A stretch of DNA of 64,000 nt from Rhynchopus euleeides. Lineage: Eukaryota; Euglenozoa; Diplonemea; Diplonemida; Diplonemidae. The position numbers and the translations under genes are program-made. Below the pieces are notes generated by a model, which had not been told where the DNA came from, did no database searches, and saw only the letters and a program-made list of their open reading frames with translations. Shown in pieces: positions 32,542 through 44,552 of the stretch. Positions within the stretch are counted from its first letter, which is position 1, and each line of letters opens with the position of its first letter. The stretch is taken from NCBI GenBank assembly GCA_963210315.1, contig OY723243.1, positions 682,001 to 746,000 on the forward strand, given 5' to 3'.

Positions 32542-34394
32542 CTACGTAGCAAATGCAACAGCAAGGCCGACTGCCAGGAGGGTCAGGATCACCACCACCA
32601 CCACCACGATGCGGAGGTTTCTGCGCTCAAACAAGGGGAGCGTGCGTGTCTGTGTGGTGGATGTGTGGGTGGGTTGAGCGGGTGGGCAGCACAACAGGGC
32701 AACAGCAACAGCAAGGGGCATACCCTCACTCCGACGTAGAGCGACTTGTTGTTCACAAGCATCCCTGGCGACTGCGCCATAAACTTGATGGCGAGGAGGG
32801 AGGGGCGGGTCACATCCGGCGTGTATTCGATCTCCAGCTTGGAGAACACGGCAACGCCGTGCTCAAACATGACGGTGTCGGGGGTGATGGTGCCTGTCGC
32901 AGAGGAGTGCAGCACCGTGAGCGTGACGGGGTCGTGGTTGGTCATCACCTGCCCGTCGGAGTCGAGGAGCTCCAGCACCACTGCGGGCAGCTCCACCTTG
33001 CGCAGCTTCGCCCCCGTCTTCTTGCATGCCGTGCTGCTGTGGAACAGATCCCGAACCTGGCTGGCCTGGGTGAAGAAGGACGAGATGCTGTCACTGGGCA
33101 GCCGGAGCCGGCGCGGCGACGCCCTCCGAGTCGCGGTGATCCGCGGCCCGGCTCCTGCAGAGGGCTCCACCGACATCGGCTCGCGCACCTCCGCGTCAGC
33201 TGCGCTCACCGTGGGGATGACCTGGCGGAACCGCATGGCAACACACGGGACCTTGAACATGGCATTCAGCTCGGTCCGCTCGATGAACGTCCCGTCAGGC
33301 TTCTCCAACCCGTCGATCGGGCCACGGCACATCGGGCAATCCCTCGTGGAGCACTTCGAGAAAAACGTGAACATACACGCCGTGTGATACTTATGCAGGC
33401 AGGGCTTGATGATACACACGTCATCCTCTTCCTCCTCCCCCTCACCGCCGCCACCACCACTACCACCACCGCCCGCCGCTGCCCCCTCCTCCCCCTCCCC
33501 ACTCAGGGGCAGCAGACACATCACGCAGAGATCCTCCTCGGCTTCGCTGGGCGCTGCCTCCGCTGCGTCGATCGGCAGGTCCCCATCCTGCATAGCCTCC
33601 TCGCTCGCGGCATGCGATAGCGACTTGCTGTTGATGCGCCTGTGTTTGGAAAAGGATGATGAGGCGTTGTGCCCCTTTGCGGACCCCCGACGCGACCTCA
33701 GCATGGAGCGGAACCTATCCCGGTTCGACGCGCTGATGGGAGACAGGGGTGTGGTGAAGTCCGGCATCCCAGGGTCCTCCTGGTCCGCCACCGCCACCAG
33801 GTTGGGCGGCTTGTTCTTCTGCGCCGCATCCACCATGTCACGCAACACCTCCGGGTCCTCCTCGTCGATGTCCTCCTCCTCCGCAGGCAGCATGTCACCC
33901 GACGCACCTCCCCGCAGCGCCGACAGCCACCCCCACGACAGCGGGTTGGACCTCACCGGCATCTGCCCCGAGCTCACCGGAGTCTCCATTGTCCTGCTCC
34001 GCGAATGGCTGGAGACAGACCGGGCAGGGGTAGGGTGGACGTGCCCATCCTCCGTTGCGCTCCGCCTGTGGAGGACGTGCCTGTGCTCCCCCAGGAACAT
34101 CGGAGAGGGGCGGGGTGTTCCTGCCGAATCGCTCATCTCATGGTCGTCACCCTGGGGGGGCACGTCGATGGAGATGTGGGAGGGAGGCTGCTGGTGGTGC
34201 CCCCTACCCACCTCCACGTCCATCTGTTGTGCGGCGCAGTCCGCAAAGGAGCAGGCAGGGACGGCGTCGTTGATAACCACACTGCTGGCTGACTCAGCTA
34301 CGCTTGATGCGTCGTCACCATCGCAGGCGCGCGCCTCGACACGAATGTCCAAGGTGTCAGGCGTCGCAAAGGGCTCGGTGTTACGCCGTGACAT
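32542..34394 (-). CDS. RING-H2 protein with C-terminal membrane anchor (two exons), probable E3 ubiquitin ligase
   Basis: Exon 1 is 34394-32724 (557 codons). Exon 2 is 32625-32542 (27 codons plus stop), after a 98-bp phase-0 intron with a GTATGC donor and a TTTGAG acceptor (a GTGAGG donor six bases earlier is possible). The start is the ATG at 34394; in-frame sequence upstream looks non-coding. The RING-H2 domain is C290-X2-C293, a Gly/Glu-rich insert of about 38 residues, then C332-X-H334-X2-H337-X2-C340-X12-C353-X2-C356. The N-terminal half is acidic, Ser-rich and probably disordered. After the RING comes a region of about 190 residues with no domain that I recognise. Exon 2 encodes a basic RRNLR followed by about 22 hydrophobic residues including six Val, and then the stop: a classic tail anchor. 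I infer an ER- or organelle-membrane ubiquitin ligase. Confidence 0.85.
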
Positions 34395-35200
34395 CCCTAA
34401 AGAGAAAGAAAAAAAAGACCGCAAAAATGTGTTATGGGATTTACCCCCTTCCCCCCCGCTCTTTTTCGGGCCCCCCCCCCCTCTTTTTTTACCCCACCGG
34501 GTGGCACGACAAATCAGTAATATCACAGCACACCTCCCAGTGACGGAGGATCCAGGGGATGTCCCTCAAGGGGGGGGGGGGGAGAGCTGCAAGGGGGAGA
34601 GGGGGGTGCAGTAATCGGCAGAGGCAAAAGAAGATCAGGACGATTGAGGGGATGGGGGTGTGTGGGGGGGGGGGGGGGTTGCAGCTGTGTAGCAGTGTTA
34701 AAAAAATGCACTGTGCGGAGGGGGTGGGGTGTGTGTGTGTGTGTGTGTGTATGCGATAGCAGCAGAAGGATCGATAGGAGGGGTGCAACCTGAGCAAAAT
34801 CAAGAGAGAAGTAGGGGGGGGGATAGCAGGAGAGCCGCATGACGTTTACGGGGGGCAACCCACCACACCTCTCATCGCCCCCTCCCCTTCTGCGATTTAT
34901 CGGCTGCACGACACTTCTTTTTTTTTTGGCAGCATGAAAATGCCACACAATTTGAGAACTAGCTTTATAATCGCCTCTATGATTCCCCCCCCCCCTCCCC
35001 CGGGATACCGGAAGGGGGAACCTCCCCCACACGAATCATTTTCTTAGTAAGCGCCAAGCGGCACACACAACACCCCCTCCCCCCCCCCCCACGGAGGCAG
35101 GCCAACAACCAACCTGCCCCCCCCCTTCAACCCCATCGGGAGTAAAACACGCCGCTCTACACACAATACACATACCCCCCCCTCCCCCTTTATCACCCCA
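34395..35200. other. intergenic, no gene recognised
   Basis: Poly-G/poly-C runs (34569-34580, 34668-34678, 35080-35090) and a (GT)n tract (34729-34751) are present. No supported coding region is seen between the coiled-coil gene and the RING gene. Confidence 0.45.
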
Positions 35201-36160
35201 TCAGGCGCCGTGCAGATGTGACGGTGCAGGAAGGGATGGCATTGCCGAATGCATGGGGGAGGGGAACCGGGAGGACGTGGCCGTCGGGGTGCAGGCAAGC
35301 CGCTTGCACCGCTCCACGCGGATGCTCTGCGCCTGCTCGCGGAGATCCCCCTCGTTGCGCAGGCGGTCCGCTAGGATGTCGCGCGCCCCTTCGACAAACT
35401 CCTCCCGCAGGATCCGCTTCCTGCTCAGCACGAACACCTCGTGGTCCTCCTTCTGCCGCTGCACCTTCTCGATACGGCTCAGCTTGCCCTTCCGGATGTG
35501 CTCGCTCTGCTCCTCCCGGATAAGCCTCCTGAGGCGGGTGCGCTGCTGCTCCCGCTCCTGCCGCTGCTTCTTCGCTGTCGACACCACATCGCGTCGCGAC
35601 GCCAGCACCGCATGGATCATATCCGCTGTCCTGGGTGACCCCGTCTGCCTCGCCTTCATCCGCTCCGCCACCTCCAGGTCCCGCCCCTCCCGCTCCAGCA
35701 TGCGGAAGTGTCTGTTGTCCTGCCGTGCGGCGTCGAGAGCCTCCTGCCGGTGCATATGATAGTCTGAGAGAGTCTTGACGCGGCGCTGCTGGCTCAGCGA
35801 CAGCGCCTCGCGTATGGTGGCGATGCGGCGCTCCTCCACCGCCTTGGAGGAGGCAGCCCAATGCTGCTGCTCGCGCCTTGACTCGCGGCTCTTCTGCTCA
35901 AGCATCGTCTGGTGTCGCTCCTGCAGCTCTTCGCGGCGTCGCCGCCGCTGTTCCCGCTCGTCGCGCAGCACCCCAGGGGTGAGGCGTTCCTTCGGGGGGG
36001 GCGATGTGCTGACGCACGCCTTGGAGCCGAGCCACTCTCGGAGCCTCCCGCTCTTGTATTGCGCCTGCATCGCATCCCAGTTCAGCCCCGCCGCAAGCAG
36101 CCCCTGCGTCCCCGTCCCCACCGTCGTAGAGCACTTCTCTGGGAAGGCATCAATATTCAT
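35201..36160 (-). CDS. coiled-coil protein of unknown function
   Basis: This is a single-exon gene of 319 residues. From about residue 65 to 285 the protein is almost wholly charged helix (Arg, Glu, Gln, Lys with heptad-like Leu/Ile/Val), for example REQRRRRREELQERHQTMLE. This indicates a long coiled coil. The N-terminal 60 residues are less charged (NWDAMQAQYKSGRLREWLGS) and the C-terminus is Pro/Ser-rich. No catalytic motif is present. Similar short Arg/Glu-rich coiled-coil proteins are common among ciliary and cytoskeletal components, but that is only a suggestion. Codon use and the absence of frame breaks support a real gene. Confidence 0.75.
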   Translation of the reverse strand: MNIDAFPEKCSTTVGTGTQGLLAAGLNWDAMQAQYKSGRLREWLGSKACVSTSPPPKERLTPGVLRDEREQRRRRREELQERHQTMLEQKSRESRREQQHWAASSKAVEERRIATIREALSLSQQRRVKTLSDYHMHRQEALDAARQDNRHFRMLEREGRDLEVAERMKARQTGSPRTADMIHAVLASRRDVVSTAKKQRQEREQQRTRLRRLIREEQSEHIRKGKLSRIEKVQRQKEDHEVFVLSRKRILREEFVEGARDILADRLRNEGDLREQAQSIRVERCKRLACTPTATSSRFPSPMHSAMPSLPAPSHLHGA

Positions 36161-38846
36161 GCAGGGGGTGGGGGTGGGGGGGGCTGGTGACGTGTCGATG
36201 GAGGAGTTGGAGTTGAGGAGGCATCTTCAGGAAAGGGCAAGGGTGGGTGATGCGATGGTGGTGCCGTGGATCAATGCGGGAGGGGGGTGGGGGTGGGGTG
36301 GGGTGGGGCTGCTGTCCTGAAGCTGCACCTGGCGGGTCTGGGGGTGGGGGTGTTGTTGTTGGTGTTGTTGGGGGGGTTTTTTTTTCACTACCCCGCAGGG
36401 TGTTCGCTATCTCCCACCTTCCTCAGAGACTGTGGGAGAAAGGGGTAAAATTGCCGCCTCAAATTTTTTTTCGCGCGCGCGAAGCGCGCGCGAAATCATG
36501 CAACATCGGCCCCTCAGACAAATTGCCTCAAGGGTCCAGACCAGGGTACTATATATGTTTGGCAGGGGCCCATTTCGCGGTTCGCGGCTGCAAAATGGAG
36601 GTTTTGCGGCAATCAGTGAGTACTTCGGGAGTTGGTGACGAACCCAAAACAGGATCACGGACCGTCGCCGATACCCGTTCTCGAGAAGGAAGGGCACGGT
36701 CACATGCGTCCGTTAGTTCCTGTTGGACAGACTTCACAGGTCACAGGGGGGTCTGGGGGGCGGAGCCCCCCAGCCGCCGGAGGCCACGGTAGTGAACATT
36801 TGTCAGCCTCGTCCCCGAGTCCGCTTCATAGTCGAACACCACATACAGACAACGTGCACCTTGAGACAGCATGCTCAAGAGGTACATCGGCCTGGTGCCT
36901 GTGGCAGGCCACTATGCTCTTGGCTTCGGCCTCCTCTGGCTTTGACCATGCTGATGCCGGCAATAGCTCCGACGGTCCCCATCAGGTTCAGATCTCGCTT
37001 CTTTGGGTTATTTCCGCTCCGTGCGAAGCGTGGTGGTATCAATTTGTACGAGAGGGTGCTGCCCTTCTCCTTCAGAACCCCTTCCCACCTGAGGCAAAAA
37101 CTTCCGAGAAACTTTTTTTATTTAATTTCTCCCCCTTGGGAGAAATGCCCGGGAGAGAGGTGGGAGAAGGGTTTTCCCAGAATCATTTTTTTAACGAAAT
37201 AGGCCCCTATTTCTCCCCGAGCGAACGCCCTGCTACCCCGACTGCGGGAGGGCCGCTTCCTTCTAGACTGTCGGCCTTATTTCTAACATATTTTTTTATC
37301 GTTCGTGTAGGTAACTATATTCCTTTAGCATCGACCACTCCCAAACCATCTGGCGCGCACGACACCAGGCAGCGGCGCTCAACATAGTTGCCATGGGGCT
37401 CTGTAAGTTCACTCGCCTTTCGAATCTGCAGAACATAAAACATGGGCGTTCAGGATGTGCACTGCCGCCAGCCGCAGAGCGGAGGGGTGACGGGCCGCCT
37501 CAGAGATGCGGACTGAGACAGGCAATACCCGTGGGGCCTTGACGCTGCACCGACGGCGCAGCGAGGCCATGTCAGTTTGTGGCGAAAACATGCATCTAGA
37601 AACGATTCTACGGGAGCTTTCGCCCTGGGGAGCGCAGATAGACTGGATGCCCCGAACGTGATATAGAGGGCACCACGCTGGCACAGGGTGAAGGCGCCCT
37701 ACGTTATCTTGTTCTCGCTGCGGAAAGGCTGCCGCCCACCCGCGTACAAGGCTACACCTGATATGGGCGCCCTCTAGTGTTCGATGCACTGGCGCTGGGG
37801 ATCTTTCCCAGCTCTGTTAAGTTGTGTTGAGGTCTCGTAGGGGAGGGGGTGGGGAGGGTAAGGGTGCTGCGGCAAACACAGGCGCGCGCGCACAATATTG
37901 GCAGAAGTGTGGAATGCACCGAGCAATTTGCTGGTATCTTTGCTGCCATGTGTGCTGAAGATCTACAAAGGCTGGCAACCAGCAGTGATAGAGTGTGCTC
38001 CGCAAAACAGAGATCCCCCCCCCCCCACCCCAATTCAGCCACGTTCACTTCGTTCGTTCAACTATACTGCGGCCGCATTCACTCTCCTACGCATATTTCG
38101 AGACTGCGAAGATTGCCGCAGAACACCCTGCCAGCCCTGACCCTGGGTCTGGGGGGGAGGGTTTCCAGCAACCCAGAGGCTCGCCCATCCTGATAGGACA
38201 CTCTCGTGCAGCATCAGGTCTGAGGTCGTGGCGCAGGCAGGTACCCCGTACCCCCTCCAGCAGATCCCACGCTGTGCAGCAGTAGCCATGTGCAAGGCAT
38301 GGTGTTTACATGTCTACAATAAGGGGCAGGGAAGGGCAAGGGATGTGCTAAACATTGAAACGAGGCGCGATCGAACTTTGGCCGTGGAACCCAACAGCAT
38401 GCACGAGAGATGACCAGGCAGCGACACGCACAATGCTGCCAGAAGGCGTTGCCCCTACGGAGTCTACGTTTCTTGTTTTGAACCAGGCGGTGCCTCCAAC
38501 AACATATAAGTATGGGTGGCACGTTGGCGCACCCCCGCACCCCACCTACCCCCCCCCCACTTTTTCCCGATGAAACGACAGATTTGAATTGTACAGGACC
38601 CGCTGATGATTTTGGTTTCCCTTTTGCCATAGACGAACAGGAGGGGAAGGGTCACAACCTTAACACATCGCCATGCCTCTTGAGACGGGTGGCCCTCCTG
38701 ACAAAGCGCTGCTGCTGAGCGAGCCTTGGCCCCCTTGGCTGAACAAAAAAAACACGATCTGAAAAGAGCAGGACATGTGCAACACCGCTGGTGAATTAAA
38801 GAAGATGCCAGGGCTGCATTTGTTGTGAACCTTCACAACCCCTCCG
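36161..38846. other. intergenic, repeat-bearing, no gene recognised
   Basis: No gene is supported. Features are a CGCGCGCG hairpin near 36472-36493 similar to 2410-2433, and the GC palindrome module copy 3 (36744-36798). A downstream stretch (about 36800-36945) is related to 63160-63285 (compare AACGTGCACCTTG...CTCAA and GGCCTCCTCTGGC). This suggests the remains of one repeat family. Confidence 0.5.
36744..36798 (+). repeat. GC palindrome module, copy 3
   Basis: This module is identical in its core to 2582-2632 and 63108-63162, with the CCACGGTAGTGAACAT extension. Confidence 0.8.
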
Positions 38847-41800
38847 TCACAGAGGGAAGAACCGCTGACCCGTATGCGGGTCGGTGTATCCCACGATCGG
38901 ATCCACCAGCTCCTCCTCCTTGGAGTGCCGCACCACAGAGCGCAGCGCCCTCCTGTCCATCCCCCTCCGCCCTCGCGGCGTCGGGAAGGTCCCGCGCGAC
39001 GGAGGCTGCTTCGGAGGCGAGAACTGTCGCGGCGGGGGGACCAGGTCCTCCTGCAGCACAATCGGCCTCAGGTTCGTGTGCCTCAGGGGCGCTTCCTGTT
39101 GGGCGGGCGGGAATGTGGGGTGTGTGGGGAACCGAAAGAGACAACCATACCATCACACCGGGGAGCTTCACAATGGCCACATTGTCCAGGGTCCTGACAT
39201 GCACGATAGTGCCGACCTGCCCGTTCAGCTCGGAGTGGATCGTCAGACCCGCAACCCGCACCTGAACCCCCGTGTTGACCCATTCGGGAAGCTCGTGGGG
39301 GCTTGGGCGAGGCTCAAAGCCCCGGTGGGCAACCTCGTGGCTCACGGGGACTACGTTGAAGCAGGAGATGGGAGCGGCGCACGCGATACCAGGGATGTTG
39401 ACCATGACGACCTGCCCCTTGTCCCGCACGGACACCACGCTGCCCTGCTTGCCGTTGAGGGATCGAACCTCGCGAACCCCCGTGATCTTGACAGAGCCGT
39501 AGCCCAGAAGCGGCGGCGGCGCCAGCACAATCTTCACCGCCTCCAGGTTGTTGACAAACGAGTCGAGCTCCTCAGCCGCATGGATCATCTCCATCACAGA
39601 TGACACCTGCTTCTCGCACACGCTGAACACCTTGAAGTTGTGAAACTCGTGGTCTCCCCGGTACTGCACCCAGTCCCCCGTGGTGTCCTTGCAGCTCTCG
39701 ACAAACTCGTCGTAAAACACCCGCTTGTTGAGGTAGAGCGATTCGAAGTGGGGCACGCGCGACGGAGGCTCCAGCCACGACAGCTTCCCATCCCAGGAGA
39801 GGTTCCTCACGTTGACGGCATGGGGTGTCACCGCGCCGCCTCTCTCGGGGTAGAAGTCGACGTAACACACATTCTGCTTCTTATAACCCTTCACCACGCC
39901 CTGCCTCCCGTTCAGCGCCTCGCGGTTCTGCAGGCGAGACGCGGTCACGACCTTCCCTATGGTTGGAACACTGAGGACCTCTCGGAGAGATATTTCTGTT
40001 TGGGGTGTCAGCAGATCGCAGAGGGATCCCGCAGTCAGCCCCACGCGGGGGTCGAGGCTGGACCTGCGGCACATCGACTCGAAGGATTTGAGCGTCACCG
40101 GGACAGACCCGAGATCCCTCAGCATGGCATTCCACTCGTCTACCGAAAGGCCCCCATCGCGCGTCGCGTCATATCTCTCCACCGCAGCCTCGGCGACACC
40201 AATGGACGTGAAGACGTCATGAGCTCGGCTGGAAAACCCATTCCCCACAGGGAGCGTGCTGACTCCCAGGGGCAGGTCAGGCGGTGTCAGCAGCGGAGGA
40301 TGTGTCCCGTTCACATGACCCCCAGGCCTGTCGTTGAAAACCTTGTCCCCAACCGGCAGCAGCGGGACTGGCACCGCATCGGGCGCTGCTCCAGCACGCT
40401 CCCCAGCCCCGCGTCGCCCCGCCGGCGAGGGAGGCGCTGTGCCGGTGCCACCACCCCCTTGATTGGGCTTCTCCGCAGCAACGTCCCTCGGGGGTTCGGC
40501 GGGCTTTGCGGACTGCGCCTCCTCCGTGTCCTTCTTCGACTCGATTGTGACCCGCACCCCGGGGCGCGTCTCCATCGACTTCAGGATGGATGCAATCTCC
40601 ATCGCATTCTCCATCTCGCTGACCTGCAGGCGGAGAAGAGTCCCCTCAGAGGATGGGTGCGTGTCCCCCTTCCCACTGCCATGTCCCTCATAGCTCTGGA
40701 GGTCCCCGATAATTTTCAGGACATCCTCCGGCTCAGCCCTCTGCAGGGAGAGGATGCAAAAGTTTTTCTTCGTCACCCCATAGCTCCGGTAGTCCCCCAG
40801 CATCCTCTTGTGGAACCCTTGGGAGTCGAACTCTTTGAAGGGGGTCAGGAAGGTGAACCTCACGACAGGTGCGGGGAGGTCTTTCCGGGCGGCGTCCTCC
40901 ACGATCCCACGAAGGGCTTCGGGGCAGGGTTTCTCATTGTCTGACATAAACCTGAGATGCTGCAGGATAGGCCGGGAGTTTTTCCGGAGGATATCAACCA
41001 AGTCATCCCGAAGCATGAGACGCGCAGGGGATTCCTTTAGGGCGTCATCCTCTATGGTGAGATCGCATCCCGACTGGATGAGAAGGGACAGGCACTCCCG
41101 GAGCTCATCCCCGGTGTCTCCAGAGCGGAGGAGGACGTGGAGGGCGGTGGCCCCACTCCCAAAGTCCTTTTTATTCAACAGCTCCCTCCTCCTCGACTTA
41201 TCAGGAACCCCCGAGAGCAGCGCCGCCAGCACGCTGTACCCCGCCCTCTCGCAGGCGTAGTGGAAAACGGACCACCCCTTCGCATCGCAGAGGTATATCT
41301 CCTCGCCAGCACCTCGGAGGAGGTATTTCAGAATGTCGTACTTCTTCTCCCTCATCGCGGCTATCACGGGGGTCGCCCCGGTCCCTTTGCACCTGAGGAA
41401 TGAATCTTCCGGGAGGGCTGCGCCCGGAGGAGGGTTTCCTGTCTTAAGATCCGAGTGGAACTGCGCAACCGCTAGGGTGTTCCCCTGGATGATCAGCGCG
41501 TGGAGGACCTCGAGGCAGTCGCCTCCGTGCTGCGCGAGGAGCTCCCCGATGGCCCTCCCGTTGGTCAGCCGGACAAACTCATTCTCCCCGCTCTTCGCGA
41601 TGTTCACAACATCCGCCTCCTCCAGAGCGGAACGGCTCCCCCTCCTCTGCGACGGAGGAGCCGGCGGGGCGTCCCCTCCAGCTGCCACGCCACCCACACC
41701 TCCAGGCTTTCTCCCCTCCTCCCTTGGAGTCCGCACATCACGCACCAGCTGGGCGACCCGCCTCCCCCCGGCAGCCCCCCCCGCGTCAGATCCGGAGTCG

Positions 41801-43941
41801 GAGTCATCACCCAAACCCTCCTGGAGATAGTGGAGCCCTGCCCCTCCTCCTCCTCCACCTCCACCCCCGCCCCTCCTGCCTTGGCGCTGCGGGGGGGGCA
41901 GGCCCGGAGGGAAGACCCCCTCTGCGTTGCTCTTCCTCCCATAGTTCCGGTCGAAGCATGCGCCCTCTGTAAGAACAGCCTCTGCGAGCGTCGGGCCTGC
42001 GGGAGCAGGGGGTGATGGGGGTCGGGCCCCCCCGACACCACCCCCGCGCTGCAGCGGTGCGCCGGCGGGGGCGCGGTGTTGCCCTGCGCTGAGCCTCCGC
42101 GGGGCCCTGACAGCAGTGTGCGGCTGTATCGCCGGAGGAGATGCGGTGCCCGGGTTAACAGCTTCTCGGCCTTCGGTGAAGATAGCACCCCCGCCTCCAC
42201 CCTCACTCTCACCCCCACCACCGGGCAGCACGAGGAGGTCGCGCCCCCTCTTCCCAGGAGAGGTGGGTGGGGGTGACGCTGCGGTGGTGTGGGGGTGGTG
42301 GTGGTGGCTGTGCTGCTGCTGCGCCTTCCCGATCGACGGGAGAAAATCCGCCACCGGGAGCACGTCGTACGCCCCCCCTCCCCGGACCCTCTCCGGGTTG
42401 TGGCTCTCCCGCGGAGGGGGCTGGTGGCGCGGCTTCGCCCCCCCCCTCCTCCCCCCGCCGCCATCACCTCCACCACCTCCTCCTCCTCCTCCAATCTCAT
42501 TATCCCTCAGGCGCTGGAGATGGGGCGGGGTGTGGGATCTGGAAGCTCGGGCGGCACCACCACCACCACCACCCCGCCAACGAGCCTCCGGATCTGACAT
42601 GGGATCGGTCTGCCCGCCCGCATCAGACATCTCATCTGGCGCTGGAGGCGCTGCCGCGCCTCTCCCACGGGGGTGGTGGTGGTGGTGGTTGCGGTGCTGC
42701 CTGCTGCCACTCCCCCTCCTCCTCCCATGCCCCTCCCCAGAGGAGTCGCTCGCAATGCCCGACTGATCTCTCAGGATACCGTCGAGGTCCAGCTGGGTGG
42801 AGGACCCGTCTGAAGACACGGAAACATCGGGCTCCATATCGCCGTGGGAATCCCGCTGAAGCGACTTATAGGTGTGCCACCAGTGGTCCGGCGGGAGGTC
42901 GGGCTTCTCCGGGTGAGCCCACAGAGGAGAAGTGGACCGCCCTCCGCCTCCTCCGCCCCCTCCTCCCGGATGCCCTGGGAAACCGAATCCGCGGTGGTGC
43001 TGCTGCTGCTGCATCGGAGGATCCCCCCACGCGGCACTGCCGCCGCCACCGCTGCCCCCACTGCGGCTCCGGCTGCCCCCTCCGTCGACGATTGCGGCGA
43101 TCGGATCGATCACAATCTCCTCCCCGCCCCCATCGTGTCGGACCCGCTCCGCCGAGCTCCGCCTCTGCCTCCGCTGCTGCACAAAGGCAGGCCCGTCCAT
43201 CGGGGTCCCACTCCCCCCACGGCTTGCCGTCCACCCCATCGGGTCGCGGTGGTGCGGCATCCCACCGAACTGCTCCGGCGAGGCAGACCGGCCCCTCCCA
43301 GCATCGGAGAGAACCACAGGGAGCGACGCGTTGAACCCACGCTCCTGCCACCTGCCGGTGGGGGGGTGTGGGTTGGCGTGGTAGGGAGGGGCGCCGCCCC
43401 CGACCCCATCGATGTCGCTGGAGAGCTCGGAGGAGACGTCGCTGCCTGCGGGGTGGCGGTGGTGCAGAGGGTGGTGGTGGAGGTCCCCCTGGTGGGGGCG
43501 GCGCGGGGCGTGGATGCCGCTGATGGAGGCGCACCACTCCAGCACGGAGGATGCCGCTGTGTCGGGGCGTGGGTTGCTGCGGTGGCGCGGCTGTGGGTGG
43601 TGGTGGTGGTGGTGGCGGTGGGGTGGCGCAGGGGCCCTGCCCTCCCGGAGGCGCCTGCTCTGCACCTGCTGCGCGTAGTGGTCGATCATCCTGCTGGGGC
43701 TTTCGATGAACATGTCGACGGGATGGGGGGGGTCCTGAGGAGGCTCGACCTGCCGGGCTGCGGCCTGCCTGCGGCGAGGGGCTGTGCCGGCGGACTGGCC
43801 CCTGCGGCCCTGGCGTGTGCCGCGGCTGCCGGCGCGTGTGTCGGCAGGGTCGCGGGTGCGTTTTCGCCGGGAGCCCGCCCCGGCAGAGGAGGCGCGGGTG
43901 GCGGGGCGCGGCCTCGTGCCGCGCCGCGGGGGGGCGAACAT
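38847..43941 (-). CDS. giant ankyrin-repeat protein with SH3-like LNG-x-x-G repeats (two exons)
   Basis: Exon 1 is 43941-39151 (1597 codons). Exon 2 is 39095-38847 (82 codons plus stop), after a 55-bp intron with a GTATGG donor and an AACAG acceptor (an alternative donor GTGATG lies six bases earlier). The total is about 1679 residues. Roughly the first 760 residues are low-complexity Gly, Pro, His, Arg and Ser. Ankyrin-like repeats follow at about 780-970 (GATPVIAAMREKKYDILKYL, GWSVFHYACERAGYSVLAAL, GATALHVLLRSGD). A helix pair resembling an EF-hand (YDATRDGGLSVDEWNAML) lies at about 1250. Three SH3-like or KOW-like units sit at about 1330-1385, 1484-1533 and 1559-1597, each with LNG-x-x-G followed by V-V/I strands. 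I infer a scaffold protein. The start is the first ATG and is uncertain within the low-complexity region. Confidence 0.8.
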
Positions 43942-44552
43942 GATGCCTCACACCTCACGGCCTCGTGCCAACCCAGAAGTCAGCGCCCCGACCTACGCCA
44001 TGGCCTGGTGGAGGGGGGGTGGGATGGGGTGGTGGTGGTGGTGTGGGTGTAAAGAAAATGAGTTTGGGGTTTCGGCGTGGGGGGGAGGAGTCAAAGGGGG
44101 TGGGGGGGTTTCTGGGGATTGGGGTGTTGGGATGTGGTGTCGCTGTGCCCGAGTCAGGAGGTGGGGCACGGCAAATCAATGCCGGCGGGGTTCCGGGTGT
44201 TTTTAGTAGGCCACCTCCCCCCTGGCCTGGCGGAGCGGCGTGAGGCGAAGTCACAAGATCCCGCAAAGGGCGAAGAAGGCACCCAGTCGGCAACGCCTTT
44301 GCTATCAAAAAACAACTAATCAAGAAAAGGGCAAATAAAGTCAACACTAAAGAACTGTGCTGGCAACAAAACAAGCGGGCACCACAGCTTGACCCTCGGA
44401 CCTGTGCCAAAAAAACAAGGCTAGGATGCACGGTCAACAAGGGGCAGCCCTTAACCACCCTCAGCAGAGGGCACGCACACAACCTTAGCAACTTAATCAA
44501 GCAAACCAGGGCAAGACACTATTCAACTCCCCACCTGCAACCACCCGCCACA
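43942..44552. other. intergenic, no gene recognised
   Basis: This is the spacer between the ubiquitin-like/ankyrin gene and the giant ankyrin gene. The half upstream of the giant gene is G-rich. AATAAA-like sequences occur on both strands but none is decisive. Confidence 0.4.

Noticed and set aside
39640..40944. 434-codon plus-strand frame
   Set aside because: It is a shadow of the ankyrin gene on the other strand.
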